A stretch of 64,000 nucleotides of DNA. Origin: CAUZIB01 sp963663925. GTDB lineage: Bacteria; Acidobacteriota; Vicinamibacteria; Vicinamibacterales; UBA8438. The stretch's first letter is position 1. Each line of letters begins with the position of its first letter. Of this stretch, positions 8,525 to 16,607 are shown in pieces. The stretch lies in NCBI GenBank assembly GCA_965237405.1, contig OZ250139.1, forward strand, positions 1,550,001 through 1,614,000, in the 5' to 3' direction. A program made the translations under genes and the position numbers. Below the pieces are notes generated by a model. That model was not told where the DNA came from, did no database searches, and saw only the letters and a list, made by a program, of their open reading frames with translations.

Positions 8525-8803
8525 TCACGCAGTTCTCAGTGTTTCGCGGATTCGACGAGGGTAATCCGGAAAGTATCGCTCGATCACCGGCAGTTCAAAC
8601 CGCGACAAGATCGATTCTTGCGGCTCCCGCGCGAGCAGGAACTCGAACGACGTCTCAACGAACCGTTCAGGCGACGCACCCGATGCGTAGCGTTCGACAT
8701 TCTCCGGGAGAACCGTGACGTCGTGAACCGACTGACCGGCGCGAACGGTGACAGTCACACGATAGACCGTGTCACTCGCCTTGGTAACCGTAATCGTGGA
8801 CAA
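8525..8803 (-). CDS. Small conserved hypothetical protein with TTG start
   Basis: A 92-residue protein without signal peptide or membrane segment. It opens with a beta-rich part (STITVTKASDTVYRVTVTV) and ends in helices with FVETSFEFLLAREPQESIL and FELPVIERYFPDYPRRI. I know this pattern from small uncharacterised bacterial proteins but can name no family or function. The start is a TTG at 8803, fixed by a textbook AAGGAGG seven bases upstream (8811-8817); an ATG in between is out of frame. Given the strong ribosome binding site it is likely well translated. It stands alone and is divergent from the propeller protein gene at 8983. Confidence 0.7.
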   Translation of the reverse strand: MSTITVTKASDTVYRVTVTVRAGQSVHDVTVLPENVERYASGASPERFVETSFEFLLAREPQESILSRFELPVIERYFPDYPRRIRETLRTA

Positions 8804-8810
8804 CGATCAT

Positions 8811-8817
8811 CCTCCTT
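8811..8817 (-). promoter_or_regulatory. Shine-Dalgarno site that decides a TTG start
   Basis: AAGGAGG on the minus strand, seven bases before the TTG at 8801-8803. It fixes that codon as the start of the small hypothetical protein. Confidence 0.75.
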
Positions 8818-8982
8818 TATCGTCCCATGCCAATTCTCAGGCGCCGACCCTCCACGCGCCAGTGACGCGAACACGCAGAGCGCAAGCAATCGGGTGAATG
8901 CAAACCAAAGTATACAATCCGCCGTTCAGCTGCTGTCGTATACACTGGGCGGAAGAATTCGTGCTCATCCGGTAGGAGTCAA

Positions 8983-10380
8983 GTGCCCGTAGCAGAAGCG
9001 ATATCGATGACTAGACCTGTTTGGGTCGGTGTGTGTGTAGTGATACTTACGTTCGGAACTGCGCGGACAGTCGTCAGCCAGGAAGACTCAGCCGAAGGTG
9101 ACGCGTGGCCGCAGTGGCGAGGCCCGCTTGCCACGGGTGAAGCGCCTGGAGCCACCCCCCCGCTGCACTGGAGTGAATCCCAGAACATCCGCTGGAAAGT
9201 CGAAATTCCCGGTCACGGTTCAGGCACACCGCTCGTCTGGAACGACCGAGTGTTTGTAACCACCGCGATCCCCGCTGGCAAGTCCGACCAAAGTGACGGC
9301 TTCTTTCGAGGCCTGAAACGCCGAGTCTTCGGCACCGTTGGCGCAACCGAAACTCACCAATACGCCGTACTGGCCATCGACCGCCACGACGGTCAGGTCG
9401 TGTGGAAGCAGGTCGCTCAAAAAGAAGCACCTCATGAAGGCCGGCATCGCACCGGCAGCTGGGCCTCACCGTCCGCCGTAACTGATGGCGAAGTACTCTG
9501 CGCGTTCTTCGGATCGCGTGGGCTCTACTGCTATAACATGAACGGCCACCCACTCTGGGACCGCGACTTCGGCGACATGAACATCCGGATGGGGTTCGGC
9601 GAAGGCGCGTCGCCGGCACTACACGGCGAAACGATCGTCGTCGTTTGGGATCACGAGGGTCAATCGTTCATCACGGCGCTCGATAAGCGTACGGGCGAAG
9701 AACGATGGCGAGCCGAGCGCGACGAGATGACATCCTGGGCGACGCCCCTCATCGTCGAGCATAACGGTCGCGTGCAGGTCATAACCAGCGGAACTAATCG
9801 CGTGAGAAGTTATGACCTCGAAACCGGAATGCTCCTGTGGAACGGGCCAGGGGTCACGCTCAATGCAATTCCCAGCCCCGTCGCCGGCAATGGTGTCGTG
9901 TATCTCACCAGCGGATTCAGAAGTAGCGAGCTCTACGCGGTCAAGCTCGACGCGGCACAAGGCAATATTACCGACACGGGCGCCATGGTTTGGTCGCTCG
10001 ACAAGAACACCCCGTACGTGCCGTCACCGCTGCTCCACGCCAACATCCTCTACTTCACTAAAAGCAACAGTGGCATCCTGTCTGCCTATGATGCCGAAAC
10101 TGGACAGCTCCACTACGGCCCAGAGCGATTGCCGGGGGTTCGATCCGTATACGCCTCGCCGGTTGCGGCCAATGGGCGCATCTACATTCCGAGTCGCGAG
10201 GGCACCACATCCGTGATTGCGACTGGGACCACATTCGAGGTACTCGCCGCCAACCAGCTCGAAGATGGCTTCGACGCCTCACCTGCCCTCGCGGACGGAG
10301 AGATCTACTTACGCGGGCAGCGGTACTTGTACTGCATCGCTGCCGACTCACCGGTGGCGTGGACCGTCGGTGAACCCTGA
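8983..10380 (+). CDS. Exported PQQ-like beta-propeller protein
   Basis: A 465-residue secreted beta-propeller. After the signal sequence it begins WPQWRGP...TG, then has propeller blades with the usual tryptophan-docking repeats (GSGTPLVWNDRVFVTTA, VLAIDRHDGQVVWKQ, TALDKRTGEERWR, RSYDLETGMLLW). There is no haem motif and the active-site residues of PQQ dehydrogenases are not evident, so it may bind protein or sugar rather than act as a dehydrogenase. The GTG at 8983 is favoured by AGGAG four bases upstream; an ATG at 9007 in the same frame would give a shorter signal peptide. It is a paralogue of the gene at 38642-40006, and like that one it lies next to a member of the GRPDLQG family (here convergent, 38 bases apart). 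Confidence 0.82.
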   Translation: MPVAEAISMTRPVWVGVCVVILTFGTARTVVSQEDSAEGDAWPQWRGPLATGEAPGATPPLHWSESQNIRWKVEIPGHGSGTPLVWNDRVFVTTAIPAGKSDQSDGFFRGLKRRVFGTVGATETHQYAVLAIDRHDGQVVWKQVAQKEAPHEGRHRTGSWASPSAVTDGEVLCAFFGSRGLYCYNMNGHPLWDRDFGDMNIRMGFGEGASPALHGETIVVVWDHEGQSFITALDKRTGEERWRAERDEMTSWATPLIVEHNGRVQVITSGTNRVRSYDLETGMLLWNGPGVTLNAIPSPVAGNGVVYLTSGFRSSELYAVKLDAAQGNITDTGAMVWSLDKNTPYVPSPLLHANILYFTKSNSGILSAYDAETGQLHYGPERLPGVRSVYASPVAANGRIYIPSREGTTSVIATGTTFEVLAANQLEDGFDASPALADGEIYLRGQRYLYCIAADSPVAWTVGEP

Positions 10381-10417
10381 ACTCAGTCTGCAATCATCAT
10401 CTGACGAGAGCGAGCCA

Positions 10418-11506
10418 CTATTTCGAGTCTGGCGGCGAGGCGTCACTGGCCGCTTGCTTCTCGAGGTTGCGGTGAATCTCAAGGATGTGCCGGATGTCGT
10501 GATTGCCCTCGTGGCACGCGTACTCGAACATCGGACCTTCCGTCTTCATCATCGGAATTTCCACACTCCACGGGCGTGTCCAGTAGGTTGAATCGTCGAC
10601 AGTGAATTTATAGAGCACCGTGTCGGCATCGATTCGGGTAAAGCGCTCGACGACGTGCAGGGCCGTGCTCGATCCTTGGAAGACTGTCTTACCGGTGAGG
10701 TTCGTGGTCTCGACGACAAGCGTGTCGCCTTCCCAGTGTCCGCGCGAGTCCCCAGTGAGCCGACGGATCTCATCGGGGATGTGCGGACGCCCGTCCAATG
10801 GAATGATGCGCGGGCTGTTGTTGCTGAGCTCGGTGTAGACAACGAGGTAATCCGGTGTTTGAAAGATCTGGTGAATATCGTTGTAGGCCGGTGGCAGCAT
10901 AGGCGGACCCTCATGCGGCCAGATGTAACACCGCTCGTTCAGGGGCCGAGTCTCGTAACCGTCGAAGGCCCCACTTCGCCGCCCTCGCTGCCGCGCGGCT
11001 TCCCTCCGGTCCCGAGCCTCTAGAGTCAGGGGCGGAATTCTGCCGTTCGGTGGATCCGTGATCAGCGATGTGCGACGACTCGAAATACCTTTCGGCACAC
11101 GGGTGCGCAGCCAGATCTCATTGTCGTAGTGAACGTAATTCGTCCCGCGGTTGTCCTGATACAGCCTTTGCTCCCTTGCCTCGTCATCGGCGTAGTTAAT
11201 GGCATCTCGAGCGAGTGGATCGACGCCTTCGGCAGTAAGCTGCCGCTGGAGCGACGTTGCCTCCTCTTCCGAAAAGAACTCTTTACCAGACAGGTGCTCC
11301 GGTCGCTGGAGGGGGGTGAAGGTCTGAGTCGTCCAATACCCTTGCAGGTCCGGACGACCGTCGGCAGTACGAGGCACGGTCCACGTCAACTCTGCCGCCG
11401 CGGCGTCCTGCGCGTGCACCTGTCCGAAGATGGTCGGGGGTACTAGTCCTCCGATCAAGATTAGGATTGAGAGCACCAATGAATAACGATGGCTCACCTG
11501 GTTCAT
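10418..11506 (-). CDS. GRPDLQG-family exported protein, copy 1
   Basis: A 362-residue secreted protein of a family without a name I can give. Its fixed points are PRTADGRPDLQGYW after the signal peptide, TPLQRP, RRTSLITDPPNGRIPPLT, a cysteine in NERCYIW, QTPDYLVVYTEL, RIIPLDGRPHI, DSRGHWEGDTLVVETTNL, LHVVERFTRIDADT, FTVDDSTYWTRPW and the C-terminal FEYACHEGN. The last block with Cys and His, and the GDTLVVET strand, look like a ligand-binding site but no reaction is known. The ATG at 11506 is chosen because AGGAG lies seven bases upstream; an earlier in-frame start would add 12 residues before the signal peptide. Three further copies are at 40014, 46279 and 49391. It converges with the propeller gene at 8983. 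Confidence 0.8.
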   Translation of the reverse strand: MNQVSHRYSLVLSILILIGGLVPPTIFGQVHAQDAAAAELTWTVPRTADGRPDLQGYWTTQTFTPLQRPEHLSGKEFFSEEEATSLQRQLTAEGVDPLARDAINYADDEAREQRLYQDNRGTNYVHYDNEIWLRTRVPKGISSRRTSLITDPPNGRIPPLTLEARDRREAARQRGRRSGAFDGYETRPLNERCYIWPHEGPPMLPPAYNDIHQIFQTPDYLVVYTELSNNSPRIIPLDGRPHIPDEIRRLTGDSRGHWEGDTLVVETTNLTGKTVFQGSSTALHVVERFTRIDADTVLYKFTVDDSTYWTRPWSVEIPMMKTEGPMFEYACHEGNHDIRHILEIHRNLEKQAASDASPPDSK

Positions 11507-11856
11507 CCAACCGCTCCTATATGAAATGCCTGTTGACTCCAACCTTTACATGATCGCCCACGATGAGTCTATATTCAACTCCGCATCGCGTAGCCATGAT
11601 CCGCTGGAATCAACCGACGCTGAGGCCAGGGTGTTGTTGCCGAAGACGCCTAGGCGGGCGGCTGAGTCTTGTGAGTGCTGCGCCCACCGGGCGTCAGGAG
11701 GCCTCCTAGCCGGTCCAAGGCATAATAGAGAACCGCCCGGCGGGTACACGACCTGCTCGTAACGGTGGCGCGGAGTCAAATCGGGGGATATCATTCCAAC
11801 TTCCGTATCTGAACTCGCACCGCGATTAACTAATTGCACCCGAGGTTAAGTGATTA
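11507..11856. other. Divergent intergenic region
   Basis: 350 bases between the GRPDLQG gene (minus) and the transketolase-like gene (plus). It must hold both promoters. I see no convincing gene, hairpin terminator or operator in it. Confidence 0.4.
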
Positions 11857-14418
11857 ATGACGATAGACGCCCCCATTGGACAGACGGTCACACTCCATTC
11901 CGTCATTGCGGAAGAAAAATTCGAGGCCCACACCGTCGAGCTTCCCGACTACGAACGCCGACGTTTCGATGACGTCGCGTTCCTGACGGCCATGAACCTG
12001 TGCCTGCTGGGCAACTACGCCCAGACCGGTCACTTCGGGGGGCCGTTGGCCTACACGCCCTATAACGTCGCGTGCCACCTGGCGGGGCCGGCGTTAGGAG
12101 GATTGCGGTACGACCTCCGCGAGCCCAAGTTTCCGTTTTCGGACAAGTTCATGCTCGCGGGCGGTCACTGCGTCCCGACCTGTTACTCGCTGTGGATGAT
12201 CCTGTATGAAGCGCTTCGGAAACAGCATGAGGCGACCGGGAATGACCGTTACGCCGTCGACCCCAACGTAGCGATTCTGGCAATTGACGCGCTGGGATTC
12301 CGCCGAGGCGCGGGAGCCCTTACGACACTGCTCGAATCGAACGGCCTCGCCGACCATCCACTCTTCGCGCAAGCCAAGATCCGCGGCATCCGGTCATTGC
12401 CGGGTCACGCCGAATCGATCGACGCAACGAACGATGTCAATGGGGGCCCCTCAGGAATCGGGATCGCCACAGCGGCAGGAAAGGCGGTGTTCTGGGATTA
12501 CGTCGGAGCCGGACCAAACCCAAAGGTGGTCGCGCTCGAAGGGGAGTTCGCATTAACCGAAGGGCACGCGCAAGAACTCAAGAGCATCGCCCTTGCGCAG
12601 CAAGTCGGCAAACGCCTGCGTGTCATCCTGTCGCTCAACAATGCGGGGATCGATGACACTTTGCTCGGCGGCGTGATCAAACCACAGTACAAGGACTACG
12701 ACATCGCTCAGCAATGGGTGTCGTGGGGATGGAACGTTTTCACCGTCGACAATGGAAACGACTTCGACCAGATCATCGCCGCTTTCAAGACGATGGAAGA
12801 ATGGCCGGGCCGTGATCGTCGCCCGATGATCCTCATCGGATCGACCACGAAGGGGTGGTGGCCGACCGCCGAGGACGGTAAGGTCGGTGGGCATGACCAG
12901 CTCATCAGCTATCCATCTCACCCCTACGCGCTCAAGATGAACAGCGATTACTTCGTCGCTTTGGCCGAGTCCTTCGAGCGCACGTACGGCATCGAGTTTG
13001 AAGGCATCCGTGACGGAATCCCAAAGACTGACGCGGACCGCCTGGTCCAGTTCAAGACGAACGTCGACAAACTGATGTCGGTCATGGACCAGCGCGATGG
13101 GCTACGCGAATGGATCGCCGAGCAGGTGATCGACATCGCGGAAATGGTTGATCGCAAGCCTTCCCTGAGAATCGATCCGACAGCTAACCCGTTTCTCGAT
13201 GATCGTCTAAAGGTCGAGAATCTTCCGACCGACCCGTATGACGTCGTCGTCGAAAACGCATACTCCGGCGAAAACGTCAAACGCCGAATTGCTCTGTTCC
13301 TTGAACCAGGCCTAAAGAAAGGCCCCCGACGTGCGATCAGCGAGATCGGAGCCTGGCTCAACTACGTGACAGACGGCCGCTTCATGACGATGGCTGCGGA
13401 TCTGTCGGGGTCAATCAACATCGAGAATGCCAACATCCTTGGCCACTACGACCCAGTCGACAATCCGTATGGAACGCGGCTCAAAGCCGCGATTCAAGAA
13501 GCCGGCAACGCATCGACAATCATCGGGCTGATTAGTCAGAATGCCTCCAGCGATCCCGATCAATTCGCGGGCATGTGGGGTATATCCGGCACCTACGGAG
13601 CCTTCACACCGCTGATGTACACGCCCGCGCGCGTCTTTTCCCAGATGAATCAGGACAGTCCGTTCAAGCTCGGAGTGTTGCACATCCTAGCTGGTCATTC
13701 CGGCCCGGAAACCGCGGCTGACGCCCGCACACACTTTGGCATTTTTGCCCCGCAAGCCTGGACGCTCCTCCCTCGCGGCCAGGTCATCAACCTCTACTTC
13801 TGGGACTATAATGACGTGGCTCCGGGCTACTTTGCGGCCGTCCAAAAAGCACTCCAAATCAAGGAGATCGGCATCATCGTCATCCATGTGGCACGACCGG
13901 ACTTCCCGGTATCCGATCGCTCAACCTTCGCCGACACCGACCTCAAAGCGGCGTCCAAGGGCCTCTACTTGATTCGAGAATACGACAATACCAAGCCCCC
14001 AATGGGAACGGTATTCGTGCAGGGTTCGAGTTCGACGATGAACCTCGTAAAAATCTTTCCACGGCTTGACGAGGACGGTATCAACGTTCGCATCGTGTCG
14101 GTCATCAGCACCGAGCTCTTCGGCTACCAGCCCCAAGAGTACCAGCAGAACTTATTACCAGCTTCGTCGCGCTACGACTGCATGGTCGTTAGTACGATGA
14201 CCAAACGCGTTCCGCCGATTCCGAACCTCGGACCCGTCACCGAGGACTACTCGCTCTATGCGGACTTCGACGATCGCTGGAGAAGCGGAGGAACGGAATC
14301 CGACGTTATTGCCGAATCCCACCTCGACGAGGAATCAATCTACCAGGGAATCGCCCGCTTCGCGCGAGAACGCGATGCCCGTCTCGATCGACAACGTACT
14401 GCACTGGAGACACTCTGA
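11857..14418 (+). CDS. Transketolase-like thiamine diphosphate enzyme (large form)
   Basis: An 853-residue cytoplasmic protein with the three-part fold of transketolases and homodimeric E1 components. The N-terminal part has GHFGGPLAYTPYNV and the PP domain region ALEGEFALTEGHAQELKSI followed by VILSLNNAGIDDT, equivalent to the GDG-to-NN thiamine diphosphate motif, although the acidic GDG appears as EGE. The pyrimidine-binding part includes GILSQNASSDPDQFAG-like sequence and HILAGHSGPETAADARTHFG; a Rossmann-like C-terminal domain begins near GTVFVQGSSSTMN. It is about 190 residues longer than a classical transketolase and close in length to AceE. The exact reaction (ketol transfer or 2-oxoacid decarboxylation) cannot be told. 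A GAGG lies 11 bases before the ATG. The next gene begins 41 bases downstream. Confidence 0.75.
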   Translation: MTIDAPIGQTVTLHSVIAEEKFEAHTVELPDYERRRFDDVAFLTAMNLCLLGNYAQTGHFGGPLAYTPYNVACHLAGPALGGLRYDLREPKFPFSDKFMLAGGHCVPTCYSLWMILYEALRKQHEATGNDRYAVDPNVAILAIDALGFRRGAGALTTLLESNGLADHPLFAQAKIRGIRSLPGHAESIDATNDVNGGPSGIGIATAAGKAVFWDYVGAGPNPKVVALEGEFALTEGHAQELKSIALAQQVGKRLRVILSLNNAGIDDTLLGGVIKPQYKDYDIAQQWVSWGWNVFTVDNGNDFDQIIAAFKTMEEWPGRDRRPMILIGSTTKGWWPTAEDGKVGGHDQLISYPSHPYALKMNSDYFVALAESFERTYGIEFEGIRDGIPKTDADRLVQFKTNVDKLMSVMDQRDGLREWIAEQVIDIAEMVDRKPSLRIDPTANPFLDDRLKVENLPTDPYDVVVENAYSGENVKRRIALFLEPGLKKGPRRAISEIGAWLNYVTDGRFMTMAADLSGSINIENANILGHYDPVDNPYGTRLKAAIQEAGNASTIIGLISQNASSDPDQFAGMWGISGTYGAFTPLMYTPARVFSQMNQDSPFKLGVLHILAGHSGPETAADARTHFGIFAPQAWTLLPRGQVINLYFWDYNDVAPGYFAAVQKALQIKEIGIIVIHVARPDFPVSDRSTFADTDLKAASKGLYLIREYDNTKPPMGTVFVQGSSSTMNLVKIFPRLDEDGINVRIVSVISTELFGYQPQEYQQNLLPASSRYDCMVVSTMTKRVPPIPNLGPVTEDYSLYADFDDRWRSGGTESDVIAESHLDEESIYQGIARFARERDARLDRQRTALETL

Positions 14419-14459
14419 GGGGCCTATGGACGTCGAGCTTTACGGCATATGACGACTAG

Positions 14460-16250
14460 ATGAGATTACTCAGGTTATTGCTCTTCGTTGTGATGCTATT
14501 ACTCGTGGGAGGCGCCTCAACCCAGGTGCAGGTCCAAGACCGTTACCGCCCGGTCACGCAAGAAGCACTAAACGATCCCGACCCGGCGGATTGGCCCATG
14601 TGGCGACGGACGTACAACGGGTGGGGATACAGCCCGCTCGATCAGATCAACCGTGACAACGTGAACCAGTTGCAGCTCGTTTGGTCCTACGCGCTCGCTC
14701 CCTACGACAGAGGACTGCAGACCGAGCCCGTCGTCCACGATGGCATCCTCTATCTACGCCACCCGTCGGAACTGCTTGCCGCACACGACGCCACGACAGG
14801 CGACCTCATTTGGGACTACCGCCGGCAGTTCCCCGACGACCTTGTTGGCCTCGGGGGAATCACGCTCCACAGGGGACGAGGTCTGGCGCTGTACGAGGAA
14901 AAGCTGATCAACTTCTCGACGGACGGATTCCTCTACGCCGTTGACGCTCGGACCGGTCAGCTTATCTGGGAAACCCTGATGTTCGATGTCTTCGAGACGA
15001 GACACCAAGCGAGTGGCGCGCCGATCGTATACGACGGGGTCATCGCTGTCCCCGTCAACTGCACGAACAACGCGTCGGCCGCTGCTTGTCATTTGTCCGC
15101 CTACGACACCGACACGGGACGACGATTGTGGCGATGGTATACGTCGCCAGGTCGAGACGATCCCCTGCACCATACGTGGGGAGAAGACCCTCAGAAGTAC
15201 GCGCGTGAATCGCGGCTCAACACCTCTCCCTGGATGACACCAGCCGTCGATGCCGAGCGCGGGCTGTTCATCGTTGGCATCGGATCGTCTGCACCGATGC
15301 AACCCGAGATCGTCGGCACAAGCGGCGAGTGGCCCGACCGCCTATATCACGGGTCAACTGTCGCGCTGAACTACCAAACAGGCGAGGTGGTGTGGTGGGC
15401 GCAGCACCAGTCTGACATGCACAATAACGATTCGGTCTTTGACCGGATTCTCGTCGACGTACCGGTGGACCCATACGACACTGAGGCTCCGTGGCTGGGT
15501 CGGAACCCGAGTCTCCAGCCGGGCGAGACCCGACCCTTGGTCGTCGGCGCGTTCTCCAAGGACGGGATCTTCTACGCGTATGACAGAACAGATGGAAAGT
15601 TCGTCTACGCCCGGGAAACGGCCCCGCAGAACGCTATCGTTCGCTACGATGGTGAAACTGGAGCATACGTCATGAACCCCGAAGTTTTCATGACGACCGA
15701 CCTATCGCGCGTCGTGTCAGTCTGTAAAGAGAACCGCATGATCCCCCAGGGTGCCTATAGTCCGCTGACGAACGCCTACTACGTACCATTATGGGCCGGA
15801 TGTGCTGACCTGCAAACAACCACGCTGACGCCCTCGCTTGAGGATGGCTACAACTTTTCGATTCTGAGGAGTTACGTGAACCCCGAGTCCGCAACCTTCG
15901 GGCGGCCGGAGGCCATAGAGGTCACTACCGGGAAAACACTCTGGCGTTTGGACCGTGAGGCTCCACTTTACGGCATGCTGACCACCGGCGGTGGTCTCGT
16001 CTTCGCCGCGGACACTTACCGGCGCTTTCAGGCCCTTGACCAGTGGACCGGCGAAGTCCTCTGGCAGACCATTCTCAGCGGGCTGAGCGATATGGCGCCG
16101 ATTTCCTATGCGGTGGACGGTCGACAGTATGTAGCGGTGATCTCGCCCGGCGGCACATTCGTCGCCCGAGGCCACCGCGGGCGGTTGAACATCCAAGTTC
16201 CGACCACCGGCCAGACCTTGTTTGTCTTTGCGTTACCGGAAGCCCCGTAG
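14460..16250 (+). CDS. PQQ-dependent alcohol dehydrogenase-like protein (exported)
   Basis: A 596-residue exported quinoprotein of the methanol/ethanol dehydrogenase type without haem. After a signal peptide come WPMWRRTYNGWGYSPLDQINRDNV, LQTEPVVHDGILYL, DATTGDLIWDY and further tryptophan-docking blades, ending PISYAVDGRQYVAVISPGG and the usual FVFALP. Such enzymes oxidise alcohols or aldehydes in the periplasm and hand electrons to a c-type cytochrome. The vicinal disulfide of methanol dehydrogenase is not seen; instead a Cys-x8-Cys pair (NCTNNASAAACH) sits in the loop before an AYDTDTG blade. There is no clear ribosome binding site before the ATG. It follows the transketolase-like gene closely and is followed by tRNA-Phe on the other strand. 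Confidence 0.82.
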   Translation: MRLLRLLLFVVMLLLVGGASTQVQVQDRYRPVTQEALNDPDPADWPMWRRTYNGWGYSPLDQINRDNVNQLQLVWSYALAPYDRGLQTEPVVHDGILYLRHPSELLAAHDATTGDLIWDYRRQFPDDLVGLGGITLHRGRGLALYEEKLINFSTDGFLYAVDARTGQLIWETLMFDVFETRHQASGAPIVYDGVIAVPVNCTNNASAAACHLSAYDTDTGRRLWRWYTSPGRDDPLHHTWGEDPQKYARESRLNTSPWMTPAVDAERGLFIVGIGSSAPMQPEIVGTSGEWPDRLYHGSTVALNYQTGEVVWWAQHQSDMHNNDSVFDRILVDVPVDPYDTEAPWLGRNPSLQPGETRPLVVGAFSKDGIFYAYDRTDGKFVYARETAPQNAIVRYDGETGAYVMNPEVFMTTDLSRVVSVCKENRMIPQGAYSPLTNAYYVPLWAGCADLQTTTLTPSLEDGYNFSILRSYVNPESATFGRPEAIEVTTGKTLWRLDREAPLYGMLTTGGGLVFAADTYRRFQALDQWTGEVLWQTILSGLSDMAPISYAVDGRQYVAVISPGGTFVARGHRGRLNIQVPTTGQTLFVFALPEAP

Positions 16251-16379
16251 ACATCCACACTCTCTCTTCTACCGTTCGCGGCACGATCCCGGCATGAATG
16301 GATCGGTCGACGTGATTCCCCCGCCGAACCTCGCACTGTGGCGAGACGCGTGACTAGCTAATAACCAAGAGAGGATTAT

Positions 16380-16455
16380 TGGTGCCGAGGGGCAGAATCG
16401 AACTGCCGACACCGTGATTTTCAGTCACGTGCTCTACCGACTGAGCTACCTCGGC
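16380..16455 (-). tRNA. tRNA-Phe (GAA)
   Basis: On the minus strand the 76 bases fold as a standard tRNA: acceptor GCCGAGG with CCTCGGC, D arm GCTC-AGTCGGTAGA-GC, anticodon stem CGTGA/TCACG around loop CTGAAAA (anticodon GAA, phenylalanine), a five-base variable loop, and T arm GGCAG-TTCGATT-CTGCC. The discriminator is A and the CCA end is encoded. It is the only RNA gene found in the window. Confidence 0.96.
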
Positions 16456-16607
16456 ATTGGTGAGTACAACTGACCCCGCTGCAGGTAGTTAGGGCCGGCG
16501 GCGCTGGACAACGGAGTCTTAAAGATACGGCAGATCCCTCTCTGTGTGCAACGAATCACCAATTTATTCGCTTCGCCAGCCAGTGTCCAAATAAGTAAAC
16601 TCCGTGC

